Shown piece after piece: positions 7,662-16,618 of a stretch of 56,144 nt of DNA. Source of the DNA: an uncultured Prevotella sp. (GTDB taxonomy: Bacteria; Bacteroidota; Bacteroidia; Bacteroidales; Bacteroidaceae); NCBI GenBank assembly GCA_905233985.1, contig CAJOFA010000011.1:1-56144 (forward strand). Direction: 5' to 3'. Both the position numbers and the translations under genes were made by a program. How positions within the stretch are numbered: the first letter of the stretch is position 1; each line of letters starts with the position of its first letter. The notes beneath the pieces are model-generated. The model had not been told where the DNA came from, made no database searches, and worked only from the letters and a program-made list of their open reading frames with translations.

Positions 7662-9908
7662 ATGAAGAATACTATATTTAAGAATTTACTGGGGGGTGCG
7701 GTGTTATGCGCAGGCCTCGCGGCGTTCTGCCCTGCAGGGGCGCAGAGCTTGTTGAAGTATGAGTCGCAGATTGACGGTATCATCCAGGGCATGACGCTCG
7801 AGGAGAAGGTGGCCATGCTGCACGGTAAGAACATGTTTTCGTCGGAGGGCATTCCGCGACTGGGCATTGCCGACATGGAGTATGCCGACGGACCGTTCGG
7901 CATCCGTGAGGAGATGGAGCCGCACTCGTGGAACTCTCTCCAACTGACGACTGACTCGGCGACGTTCTTCCCGACGGGGTCGGCTCTTGCCGCCACGTGG
8001 AGCGCTGAGTGGGCGTATGCCTACGGACGGGGCATGAGCCGTGAGGCACGGATGAGGGGTAAGGACATGATTCTGGGTCCTGCCATGAACATCCAGCGCA
8101 TTCCGACGGGAGGCCGAACGTATGAGTACCTGAGCGAGGACCCGCTGCTCAACGGCATCCTGGCTACTGCCTATACACAGGGGGCGCAGGATGACGGTAC
8201 GGCGGTGTGTCTGAAGCACTATGCGCTGAACAACCAGGAGGACTATCGCGGCTTCGTGGATGTGCACATCAGCGACCGTGCCATGCATGAGATATACCTG
8301 CTGCCGTTTGAGATGGCTGTCTGCGAGGGTGATGCCTGGGGCGTGATGGCTGCCTATAACAAGGTGAATGGCAGGTGGTGCTCGGAGAATGAGCATCTGC
8401 TGAATACCGTATTGAGGAAGCAATGGGGCTTCGCCGGTATGGTCATCAGCGACTGGGGCGGCGTACACTCTACCGTTGATGCCGTCACGTCGGGCATGAA
8501 CGTGGAGATGCCCGGCAGCCGCTACATGGGACAGGCGCTCATCGACTCCGTGAAGGCGGGGAAGGTGAGCGAAGAGGTCATCGACCAGCGTGTCCGTGAG
8601 ATACTGCGTGTACGTCTGGCGGTGAAGCCCGTTGCCAAGGAGGTGGCCAACAGCCTGCCGGTGGGCAATGCCGAGGAGATGGCGACTGCCTTAGAGGTGG
8701 CACGGCGCTCCATCGTGCTGCTGAAAAATGAAGGAATAAAAATAAAGAATGAAGAGTCTGCTCCGCTGCTGCCCATTGACACGAGGCGTGTGAAGCACAT
8801 TGTTGTCGTGGGTGACAATGCCGTCAAGACGATGGCGCTCGGCGGCATAGGTGCCGGTGTGAAGACTCGTCGTGAGATTACTCCGTTGGAGGGCTTGCAG
8901 GAGGCACTTGGAAACAGCGTGAAGATTACCTACGTACAGGGCTATAAGAGCTTCGACCGTCAGGCTCTCTTCCAGCGGGAGAGTCCGCAAAGGGAGGCTG
9001 ACCGTAAGCTGATGGCCGAGGCGGTGAAGGCTGCGAAGAAGGCTGACCTCGTCATCTTCTTTGCCGGTGACAACCGCGAGGTAGAGACGGAGGGCTCTGA
9101 CCGTAAGAGCATCACGCTGCCCTCGGGACAGGACGAGCTGGCGGTGGCCCTCGCCAAGGCGAACAAGAATCTGGTGACCGTTCTCGTGGCTGGTGCTCCA
9201 GTGGATGTGAGTACCGTCAACGAGTTGTCGGGTGCCCTGCTGGTGTCGTGGTTCAACGGCTCCATGGGCGGACAGGCATTGGCTGAGGTGCTGACGGGCG
9301 TGGTGTCGCCGTCGGGTAAGCTGCCGATGACGTGGCCCTGTAAGTTGGAGGATGTGCCGGCATACGCAACGGGTTCCTATCCGCAGCATATTGAGAACAA
9401 CGAGCAGGGTGACATCTTCGTGGACATCACCCGCAACCGTAGCAATGAACGTCTGCAGAAACTCGTCGCCGACTATGCCGAGCAGGACCTCGTGGGCTAC
9501 CGCTGGTATGACGGCAAGCAGGTGCCTGTGGCTTATCCCTTCGGTTTCGGTCTGTCCTATGCGCAGTTCCAGTACAGCGACTTGGAGGTGCTGCCCACTG
9601 CCGAGGGCTTTGACGTGCGCTTCGTGCTGACGAATACGTCGGACCGTGATGCCGAGGAGGTGGCACAGGTGTATGTCTCACGTCCGACGTCACACATCAG
9701 CCGCCCCGTGAAGGAGCTCAAAGGCTTCAAGCGCATCGCCCTGAAGGGTGGCGACCGACGACTGGTGACCATTCCCATGCGCCGTGCCGACCTCTGCCAC
9801 TGGGACGAGGCTGCCCAGGCGTGGATGCTGGAGCCGGGTGAACTCACCTTCCTCGTAGGAGGCTCCTCACAGCAATTGCCTCTCACCACTCGTGTCATGA
9901 TGTATTAA
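7662..9908 (+). CDS. Glycoside hydrolase family 3 (beta-glucosidase type)
   Basis: 748 residues from the ATG at 7662, chosen because a signal peptide then begins at once (MKNTIFKNLLGGAV, cleavage near PAGAQS); ATG 7656 and GTG 7638 are in frame upstream. The N-terminal barrel has the family's motifs: LGIADMEYADGPFGIR, CLKHYALNNQ with the K-H pair, and VISDWGG, whose Asp (residue 264) is the expected nucleophile. The second domain begins at SIVLLKN, and a fibronectin type III-like domain ends the protein. The family releases glucose or similar sugars from non-reducing ends of beta-glucosides. A repeat-derived stretch, NEGIKIKNEES, sits right after LLKN where relatives go straight to LLPL. The product is probably periplasmic. 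Confidence 0.9.
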   Translation: MKNTIFKNLLGGAVLCAGLAAFCPAGAQSLLKYESQIDGIIQGMTLEEKVAMLHGKNMFSSEGIPRLGIADMEYADGPFGIREEMEPHSWNSLQLTTDSATFFPTGSALAATWSAEWAYAYGRGMSREARMRGKDMILGPAMNIQRIPTGGRTYEYLSEDPLLNGILATAYTQGAQDDGTAVCLKHYALNNQEDYRGFVDVHISDRAMHEIYLLPFEMAVCEGDAWGVMAAYNKVNGRWCSENEHLLNTVLRKQWGFAGMVISDWGGVHSTVDAVTSGMNVEMPGSRYMGQALIDSVKAGKVSEEVIDQRVREILRVRLAVKPVAKEVANSLPVGNAEEMATALEVARRSIVLLKNEGIKIKNEESAPLLPIDTRRVKHIVVVGDNAVKTMALGGIGAGVKTRREITPLEGLQEALGNSVKITYVQGYKSFDRQALFQRESPQREADRKLMAEAVKAAKKADLVIFFAGDNREVETEGSDRKSITLPSGQDELAVALAKANKNLVTVLVAGAPVDVSTVNELSGALLVSWFNGSMGGQALAEVLTGVVSPSGKLPMTWPCKLEDVPAYATGSYPQHIENNEQGDIFVDITRNRSNERLQKLVADYAEQDLVGYRWYDGKQVPVAYPFGFGLSYAQFQYSDLEVLPTAEGFDVRFVLTNTSDRDAEEVAQVYVSRPTSHISRPVKELKGFKRIALKGGDRRLVTIPMRRADLCHWDEAAQAWMLEPGELTFLVGGSSQQLPLTTRVMMY
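8724..8756. repeat. In-frame phrase repeat, type B, in the GH3 gene
   Basis: Degenerate tandem of the word AATGAAGAAT/AATAAAGAAT, read as NEGIKIKNEES. It ends GAATGAAGAGTCTGCTCCGC, nearly the same end as the type B copies at 27204 and 26809. It sits between SIVLLKN and LLPID of the GH3 second domain, a loop that is shorter in typical members. Confidence 0.6.
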
Positions 9909-9939
9909 TGAATAACAATAACCAAACACAATAACTAAT

Positions 9940-10965
9940 ATGAAGATTTTAATGATTGGGGGCACTGGAACCATCAGCAGTGCCATTACCCGACAATTAG
10001 CCGAGAGCGGTCACGACCTGTGGCTGCTGAACCGCGGTACCCGCAAGGACGAGGTGCCTGCCAGTGTCAGACAAGTCATTGCTGATATCGACGACGAAAA
10101 CAGTGTGCTCGCAGGGTTATCCGGCGAGACCTTTGATGCCGTCTGTGAGTTTATCGGTTTCGTGACCGAGCAGGTGGAGCGCGACATCCGCCTCTTCCGT
10201 GACCGTACCCGTCAGTATGTGTATATCTCGTCAGCGTCAGCTTACAACAAGCCCGCAGCGAGCCATATCATCACCGAGGGTACCAGTCTTGCCAACCCCT
10301 ATTGGGAGTATTCACGCAACAAGATTGCTTGCGAGGAACTGCTGATGAAGGAATACCGTGAGCAGGGCTTCCCCGTGACCATTGTACGTCCCAGCCACAC
10401 CTACTGTGAGCGTGGTGTGCCCCTGAGCGTCCATGGACCGAAGGGCAGTTGGCCCGTGCTGAAACGGATGATGGAAGGCAAGCCCGTGCTGGTGCATGGC
10501 GACGGCTCGTCACTGTGGACGCTGACGTGGAATGAGGACTTTGCCCGTGGATTCATCGGGCTCTTAGGGAATCCGAAGGCCATCGGCGAGGCGTTCCAGA
10601 TTATGAGTGACGAACAGCTGACGTGGAATCAGATATATGAGTGCGTTGGAAACGCACTCCACGTGACGCCTCGTCTCTACCATGTGGCTTCCGATTTCCT
10701 CGCTGCTACTGCACCTGAAGGCTATGACCTCACCGGCAACCTCATTGGCGACAAGGCCGTAACGGTCATGTTTGACTGCACGAAACTAAAGCGTGCCGTC
10801 CCTGGGTTCCAGGCTACCACCCGTTTCGACGAGGGTGTGCGCCGCTGTGTGGAATACCTGTTTGCCCGTCCGGAGCTGCAGGTGGAAGACCCGGAGTTTG
10901 ATGAGTGGTGCGACCGAGTGATTGAGGCACAGGAACAAGCTAAGAAAACAATCAGTCAAAGATGA
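9940..10965 (+). CDS. NAD(P)-dependent epimerase/dehydratase-like protein
   Basis: 341 residues, no signal peptide, so cytoplasmic. It begins with a Rossmann motif, MKILMIGGTGTISS, where the usual GxxGxxG is GGTGTIS. The SDR active-site pair appears as YWEYSRNK, and YVYISSASAY supplies the Ser/Thr position. It belongs to the extended/atypical short-chain dehydrogenase group that includes sugar-nucleotide epimerases and mRNA-binding-like relatives. In this operon it may act on a sugar or an oxidised sugar released by the glycosidases. It ends in a 4-bp ATGA overlap with the GH9 gene, so translation is probably coupled. The substrate cannot be told from sequence. Confidence 0.8.
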   Translation: MKILMIGGTGTISSAITRQLAESGHDLWLLNRGTRKDEVPASVRQVIADIDDENSVLAGLSGETFDAVCEFIGFVTEQVERDIRLFRDRTRQYVYISSASAYNKPAASHIITEGTSLANPYWEYSRNKIACEELLMKEYREQGFPVTIVRPSHTYCERGVPLSVHGPKGSWPVLKRMMEGKPVLVHGDGSSLWTLTWNEDFARGFIGLLGNPKAIGEAFQIMSDEQLTWNQIYECVGNALHVTPRLYHVASDFLAATAPEGYDLTGNLIGDKAVTVMFDCTKLKRAVPGFQATTRFDEGVRRCVEYLFARPELQVEDPEFDEWCDRVIEAQEQAKKTISQR

Positions 10966-13529
10966 GACGTAACATATTATTACTAACTGTGTTGCTGATG
11001 GTGGGAACTGTCAGTCAGGCACAGACGTTCCAGCTGAATGCTGACGGTTACTTCAATGCTGGAGGCACCGATGTGATGGCCTTCAGCGACTTCTACCCCG
11101 AGGGACATCAGGGCGGTGTGTGCGTCATCATGAACGGACACCGCATTGCCACCAACGGCGATATCCGTATGGAAGCAACACCCGGACAGTGGCAGCCTGT
11201 ACCGAAACAGCTGAGTCGTAAGGTCGAAGGGGGCTGTATCACGACAACCCTCTGCTATCCGGACTCCAGTCGCCACATGACAGGCTTCAACCCGATGGTC
11301 TATCCCGACTGGCACGTCAATTATGTCGTTACCGTAGAGCCGCAGGGACGTAGTATCATTGTCACCGTTGACCTCGACAAGCCCGTGCCCGATTTCCTGT
11401 TAGGCAAGGTGGGCTTTAACCTCGAGTTTTTCCCGGGTGAGCTGTTTGGCAAGCCTTGGGTGATGGACAACCAGACGGGCATCTATCCCCAGCAGCCCAA
11501 TGCGCCGTTACTCTCTCAGCCCACGAACCGAGGACACGACGGCGACTACTTTACCGAACAAGATACGCAAGGAGGACGCTTCAGCAGTGGCCCGAGGATG
11601 AAAGCAGACCTTGCTCAGCTGGACGGTGAGGGCTATAGTCCGCTACGGGCTGACGACATCATTGCCGCACCCTATGCGGAAGGACGTAAGTTCACTTCTC
11701 GTCCCGATGATGCCAGTCAGAAACTGACCATAGAATCGCTGACTGGTAACCTGAAACTCTACGACGGACGCATGAACCACAACAACGGCTGGTTTGTGCT
11801 TCGTAGTGAGATTGCCAAGGGTGCCACAAAAGGTGCTGTGCGCTGGATCATCACGCCGGAGGTGGATGAACAATGGCGCTACCAGCCCGTCATACAGACT
11901 TCGCAAGTAGGCTACCAGACCAAACAGCAGAAACACATGGTCATTGAGACCGACCGTCGTGATGAGACACTAAGCGACATACAACTCGTACGTATTGATG
12001 CTCAGGGTGAGACCGTTGTCCGCACCGTCCAGCCAATGGTATGGGGCAACTTCCTGCGCTATCGTTATCTTACCGCCGACTTCAGCGACGTCACACAGCC
12101 CGGCCTTTATCAGGTACGCTACGGAAAGTCCCTGTCGAGCGTATTCCGCATTGACGACAATGTCTATGAACGTGGCGTATGGCAGCCCGTCATAGAATAT
12201 TTCCTGCCAGTGCAGATGTGTCACATGCGAGTGTCGGAAAAGTACCGCGTCTGGCATGATGCCTGCCACATGGATGATGCGTTGATGGCCCGTGTGGGCA
12301 ATCATATCGACGGCTATGAACAGCGTCCGGGACTCAGTAAGTTTGCCGAAGGAGAACGGGTACCGGGTGTGAACATCGGAGGTTGGCATGATGCCGGCGA
12401 CTTCGACCTGCGTGTGGAGTCACAGGCGGGTGAGGCCTATATCCTTGCACTGGCCTACGAGCAGTTCCATCCTGACATCGACGTGACGGCCATCGACCAT
12501 GAGCGTCACCGTGTGGAGATTCATGAGCCTGACGGTAAGAATGATATTCTGCAGCAGGTGGAGAACGGTGCGCTGACCGTTGTGCGCAGCTATCAGGCAC
12601 TGGGACGTCTCTATCGGGGCATCATCTGCAACAACCTGCGGCAGTATGCTATGCTGGGTGATGCTGCTGCGATGACCGACGGAGAGCCGAATACCGATGA
12701 CCGTTGGATATTTACGGAGTATAATCCGATGCGTGCCCTCTCGACTGCGGCACAGTTGGCAGGTGCTGCCCGTGTGCTGCGTGGCTTCAACGACCAACTG
12801 AGCAAAGAGTGTCTGCAGATTGCCACTGACATCTACGAGCAGACGGAGGTCAGCGGTTTCATGACCAGCATGAAGCTACAGGCCGCCGCCGAGCTATACC
12901 TGACAACAAAGGAACAGTCATACCTTGACTTCATTCTCAGCCAACAGGAAACGATTGTCAAAGGTGTCGGAAGAAGCGGCTGGTATCTGGCCCGCATTGC
13001 CAAACTGTTAGAGGATAATCAAATCTCCACTCACCACTCACAGGAAACCATCCGCCAATTCACAGCAACCTTCCGTAATGCCCTCACCGACTATCGTGCC
13101 ACATTGGATAAGCAGCCGGCAGAGACACCATACGGAGTGCCTTACCGTCCCAGCATCTGGGGAGCAGGTTGGGACATCCAGCGCTTCGGTTTCGAATATT
13201 ATTTCCTGGCTGATGCCTATCCTGATATCTTCCCGACAGGAACCGTCTATAGTGCATTGGACTTCATCCTCGGCTGTCATCCGGGCAGTAACACCGCTTC
13301 CTTCGCCTCAGGTGTCGGAGCCAAGTCTGCTACCGTAGCCTACGGACTGAACCGTGCTGACTGGTCGTATATCCCCGGTGGTGTCGTATCAGGTACCGCC
13401 CTGATTCGTCCCGACTTCCCTGAACTGCTCACCTTCCCCTTCCTTTGGCAACAGACGGAATACGTGTTGGGTGGTGGCTCGTCGCACTATATGTTCCTTG
13501 TCTTGGCAGCACAAAAGAATCTTAAATAA
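10962..13529 (+). CDS. Glycoside hydrolase family 9 endoglucanase-like
   Basis: 855 residues with a signal peptide (about 1-20, ending VSQAQ). The N-terminal 320 residues are an extra beta-rich region. An Ig-like cellulase N-terminal domain follows (starting near PVIQTSQVGYQ), then the alpha6/alpha6 barrel. GGWHDAGDFD holds the Asp pair (D477 and D480) that activates water, and the end of the barrel has QQTEYVLGGG with Glu 833 as the likely acid. The family hydrolyses beta-1,4-glucans with inversion. The long N-terminal region and the unusual C-terminal motif text point to a divergent Bacteroidetes subgroup, so exo- or oligosaccharide activity is also possible. A short run read as QISTHHSQET near 13021-13050 may be another phrase repeat, but it is too short to be sure. 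Confidence 0.85.
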   Translation: MRRNILLLTVLLMVGTVSQAQTFQLNADGYFNAGGTDVMAFSDFYPEGHQGGVCVIMNGHRIATNGDIRMEATPGQWQPVPKQLSRKVEGGCITTTLCYPDSSRHMTGFNPMVYPDWHVNYVVTVEPQGRSIIVTVDLDKPVPDFLLGKVGFNLEFFPGELFGKPWVMDNQTGIYPQQPNAPLLSQPTNRGHDGDYFTEQDTQGGRFSSGPRMKADLAQLDGEGYSPLRADDIIAAPYAEGRKFTSRPDDASQKLTIESLTGNLKLYDGRMNHNNGWFVLRSEIAKGATKGAVRWIITPEVDEQWRYQPVIQTSQVGYQTKQQKHMVIETDRRDETLSDIQLVRIDAQGETVVRTVQPMVWGNFLRYRYLTADFSDVTQPGLYQVRYGKSLSSVFRIDDNVYERGVWQPVIEYFLPVQMCHMRVSEKYRVWHDACHMDDALMARVGNHIDGYEQRPGLSKFAEGERVPGVNIGGWHDAGDFDLRVESQAGEAYILALAYEQFHPDIDVTAIDHERHRVEIHEPDGKNDILQQVENGALTVVRSYQALGRLYRGIICNNLRQYAMLGDAAAMTDGEPNTDDRWIFTEYNPMRALSTAAQLAGAARVLRGFNDQLSKECLQIATDIYEQTEVSGFMTSMKLQAAAELYLTTKEQSYLDFILSQQETIVKGVGRSGWYLARIAKLLEDNQISTHHSQETIRQFTATFRNALTDYRATLDKQPAETPYGVPYRPSIWGAGWDIQRFGFEYYFLADAYPDIFPTGTVYSALDFILGCHPGSNTASFASGVGAKSATVAYGLNRADWSYIPGGVVSGTALIRPDFPELLTFPFLWQQTEYVLGGGSSHYMFLVLAAQKNLK

Positions 13530-13554
13530 CAATGATCATAAAACAAGCAACGAT

Positions 13555-14739
13555 ATGAAAGACTTTAATTTCTATGCGCCGACCGAAGTGGTGTTCGGCG
13601 AACAGGCAGAGGAGCAGGTGGCTGCTCTCGTCAGAAAGTATGGTGGCACGAAGGTGCTGGTACATTACGGTGGTCAGAGTGCCGTGCGCTCAGGACTGCT
13701 GGACAAGATTTGCGGGCTGCTCGACGAGGGCGGTATCGCGTATGTGAAACTGGGCGGTGTGGTGCCTAACCCGAGGCTGTCGTTAGCCAAGAAGGGTATT
13801 GAGCTGTGCCGCCAGGAGGGTGTTGACTTCCTCCTCGCCGTGGGTGGCGGCAGCGTCATCGACTCAGCGAAGTGTATTGCCTACGGTGTGTGTCTGGACG
13901 GTGACGTCTGGGACGTGTACCTCGGTAAGGTAAAGCCCGTGAGGATGCTGCCTGTAGCCTCGGTGCTCACCATCCCTGCCGCAGGCAGCGAGATGAGCGA
14001 GGCCAGTGTCATCACCAATGAGGACGGTGACGTGAAGCTGGGCTACTCCAACAATATGTCACGCCCCAAGTTTTCCATCATGAACCCCCGCCGTACCTTT
14101 ACGCTGCCGCCCTACCAGACGGCTGCCGGCGTGACGGACATGATGATGCACACCATGGAGCGCTACTTTACGAAGGATGACGACATGGACTTCACGACGG
14201 ACATTGCCGAGGCCATGTTGCGTAACATCAAGACGGCGGTGTTTGCCGTGCTGAAGAACCCCGAGGACTATCGTTACAGGGCACAGATTATGTGGGGTGG
14301 CAGCGTGATGCACAACGGACTGACGGGCTGCGGCGTTGCCGATGACTGGGCTACGCACCAGTTGGAGCATGAACTGAGCGCGATGTTCGATGCGACGCAT
14401 GGTGCCGGACTCGCTGCCATGTGGCCGAGCTGGGCACGCTACGTCATGCATGAGAACCTGAGGCGCTTCGTGCGCTTCGCCGTGAACGTGATGGATGTGC
14501 CCAACGACTTTACTGACCCCGAGGGTACCGCGTTGAAAGGCATTGAGGCTATGGAGCGTTTCTACCATGCCATCGGTATGCCTATCAATATCAAGGAACT
14601 GATTGGCCGTGACATCACGGACGAGGAGATCAAGGAGATGACGCGTAAGTGCAGCCGCGACTATACCGCTACCTGTGGTCAGCTGAAGGTGCTCAAGGCG
14701 GAAGACATGGAAGCAATTTATCAAATGGCAAGAGGATGA
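13555..14739 (+). CDS. Iron-containing alcohol dehydrogenase
   Basis: 394 residues from ATG 13555; the frame extends upstream but the family begins at MKDFNFYAPTEVVFG. The nucleotide-binding part has the GGGS motif (AVGGGSVIDSAKCIA). Metal ligands are visible as D and H in the C-terminal half: HTMERYF, HQLEHELSAMFDATHGAG. It most resembles the YqhD/butanol dehydrogenase group, which reduces aldehydes with NADPH or NADH. In this operon it may remove aldehydes or reduce a sugar-derived carbonyl. No signal peptide. The next gene overlaps its stop by 4 bp. Confidence 0.9.
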   Translation: MKDFNFYAPTEVVFGEQAEEQVAALVRKYGGTKVLVHYGGQSAVRSGLLDKICGLLDEGGIAYVKLGGVVPNPRLSLAKKGIELCRQEGVDFLLAVGGGSVIDSAKCIAYGVCLDGDVWDVYLGKVKPVRMLPVASVLTIPAAGSEMSEASVITNEDGDVKLGYSNNMSRPKFSIMNPRRTFTLPPYQTAAGVTDMMMHTMERYFTKDDDMDFTTDIAEAMLRNIKTAVFAVLKNPEDYRYRAQIMWGGSVMHNGLTGCGVADDWATHQLEHELSAMFDATHGAGLAAMWPSWARYVMHENLRRFVRFAVNVMDVPNDFTDPEGTALKGIEAMERFYHAIGMPINIKELIGRDITDEEIKEMTRKCSRDYTATCGQLKVLKAEDMEAIYQMARG

Positions 14740-15608
14740 GGATAGAAAGCATGAAACGATCTGTTGTGTTCGTGCTGCTGGCATGTCTTTTCCTGTCAGC
14801 AGAAGCAAAGGGAGGTGATGAACCTGTTTATCAACTGAAGAATGGTAACGTGACGATGGCTATCGACATTGCCCACGGAGGGAAAATCCTGTCGCTGAAG
14901 TATCAGGAGCAGGAGATGCTTTCGCAGTCACGTTGGCCAGAGTCCTTTGGCAGCACCTTCTGGACCAGTCCACAGAAAGAGTGGAACTGGCCCCCGGTAC
15001 CTGAGTTTGACAAACAGCCCTACACCGTGGAGCGACAAGAGGAGTCACACCTGACGATTTTCAGTCCGGTGTGTGAACGGCTTGGTGGGCTTCGTGTAGG
15101 CAAGGACTTCCAGACAGATGCGACGGACGGAGCCTTCGTGGTGACTTACTTCATCAAGAACGAGGGACAGGCACCGCGGCGTGTGGCTCCGTGGGAGGTG
15201 ACGCGTGTGCAGAATGTCGGTGGGCTCATTTTCTTTGAAGCGGAAGTTGATAGCATCTGGCCTGCTGGATTGATGAACTTCGAGGCAGCTCATGGTGCTG
15301 TGTGGTACAAGACTGATGAGGCACAGATGAACCGTAAGGTGAATGCTGACGGCAAAGGCTGGCTGGCGTATTGTGCTGACGGGCTGCTGTTGATTAAGAA
15401 GTTCCAGGACCTGCAGCGTGGCGAAGAAGCCCCCGGCGAGGCTGAGGTGCAGGTCTATGTGAACCGCGGAAAGAGTCATATCGAGTTAGAGAGTCAAGGT
15501 GCCTACACGCTTCTGCAACCCGGCGAACAGCTCTGCTGGACCGTGCGCTGGTATCTGATGCCAGTGGATGGCACGAATCAAGAATTACTGATACAGAAAG
15601 TCTTATGA
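14736..15608 (+). CDS. Exported DUF4380-like protein
   Basis: 290 residues from ATG 14736, which overlaps the upstream TGA (ATGA). A second in-frame ATG at 14751 gives a cleaner signal peptide (MKRSVVFVLLACLFLSAEA) and may be the true start. The rest is beta-rich, with KNGNVTMAIDIAHGGKILSLKY near the N-terminus, the pattern of DUF4380, a family related to the aldose epimerase/galactose mutarotase supersandwich. A sugar-binding or sugar-modifying role fits the operon. The start of the next gene overlaps its stop by 4 bp. Confidence 0.7.
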   Translation: MRIESMKRSVVFVLLACLFLSAEAKGGDEPVYQLKNGNVTMAIDIAHGGKILSLKYQEQEMLSQSRWPESFGSTFWTSPQKEWNWPPVPEFDKQPYTVERQEESHLTIFSPVCERLGGLRVGKDFQTDATDGAFVVTYFIKNEGQAPRRVAPWEVTRVQNVGGLIFFEAEVDSIWPAGLMNFEAAHGAVWYKTDEAQMNRKVNADGKGWLAYCADGLLLIKKFQDLQRGEEAPGEAEVQVYVNRGKSHIELESQGAYTLLQPGEQLCWTVRWYLMPVDGTNQELLIQKVL

Positions 15609-16618
15609 AAGAACAGATATTACGTGTCGGCATCGTCGGCACTGGATGGATTGCTGAGAAGGCAGCTATCACGCTCCGTGGACTGACGGAGTGCGAAGCC
15701 TATGCCGTAGGCTCACGAACGAAAGAGACAGCGGAGGCGTTTGCCGCCAAGTGGAACATCGGGAGGGCCTATGGGTCATACGGTGAACTGATTGCCGACC
15801 CTGACGTTGACCTGATCTATATCGGCACGCCTCATTCGCATCACTTTGATGTGACGCGGGAGGCTCTGACAGCAGGGAAACCCTGTCTGGTGGAGAAAGC
15901 TTTTATGGCTAATGCACGACAGGCTCAGGAGATTCTCCAACTGGCACATGAGCGAAGAGTGTTCCTTGCCGAGGCCATCTGGACACGCTATCAGCCCGTT
16001 GTGGGGATGGTGCGCCAACTGATAGCCGCCGGGCGTATTGGCATGCCGAAGCTCATCACGGCAACTTTGGGCTACTCCATGGGCGAGAAACCCCGCATCA
16101 TGCGCCCCGACCTGTGTGGCGGCGCCTTGCTTGACCTTGGTGTCTATGCGCTGAACTTCGTGCGAATGTTCTGCGGTGAGACAGAATCGGAAAAGAGCTT
16201 TGTTTCTGCCGACATCGTCAGCATGGAGAGCCAGTGCGTGAAGAGTAAGACAGACATGGACCTGACTAATGCCATGAGTATTGTACTCAGCAACGGCATG
16301 CTGGCCAATGTGCAGAGTAGCGCTGCCTGCGTGGGTGATAACATCGGTGTCATTGCAGGTACGGATGGAAACCTCATCATTGACAATATCAACAACCCGC
16401 AGACGATAACAGTAAATGGTCCCGACCGTACTTACGTCGAGACCATTCACGTGCCGCAGCAGATAACGGGCTACGAATATCAGTTCCTTGCCTGTCGGCA
16501 GGCGCTTATTGACGGGCTGCTGGAGCCTCGTGAGATGTCTCATGCCGAGACGCTCTACATCATGCAGCTCATGGACGACCTGCGTCGCAGGTGGGGTGTC
16601 CGTTATCCGATGGACTAA
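15605..16618 (+). CDS. Gfo/Idh/MocA family oxidoreductase
   Basis: 337 residues, cytoplasmic. The Rossmann motif is VGIVGTGWIAEK near the N-terminus. The family's EKP-like motif appears as CLVEKAFMANA, and the C-terminal beta-sheet domain includes LLDLGVYALNF with the conserved G/D-V/I-Y text. These enzymes oxidise or reduce sugars and polyols with NAD(P). It is the last gene of the operon, overlapping its neighbour upstream by 4 bp and the convergent esterase gene by 4 bp downstream. No terminator is visible between the convergent genes. The substrate is unknown. Confidence 0.88.
   Translation: MKEQILRVGIVGTGWIAEKAAITLRGLTECEAYAVGSRTKETAEAFAAKWNIGRAYGSYGELIADPDVDLIYIGTPHSHHFDVTREALTAGKPCLVEKAFMANARQAQEILQLAHERRVFLAEAIWTRYQPVVGMVRQLIAAGRIGMPKLITATLGYSMGEKPRIMRPDLCGGALLDLGVYALNFVRMFCGETESEKSFVSADIVSMESQCVKSKTDMDLTNAMSIVLSNGMLANVQSSAACVGDNIGVIAGTDGNLIIDNINNPQTITVNGPDRTYVETIHVPQQITGYEYQFLACRQALIDGLLEPREMSHAETLYIMQLMDDLRRRWGVRYPMD

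Noticed and set aside
7704..8468. Minus-strand frame opposite the GH3 gene
   Set aside because: Same reason: shadow of a GC-rich coding gene.
8724..8756. Diversity-generating retroelement template or variable region
   Set aside because: No reverse transcriptase gene, no adenine-specific pattern, and the words lie in housekeeping genes.
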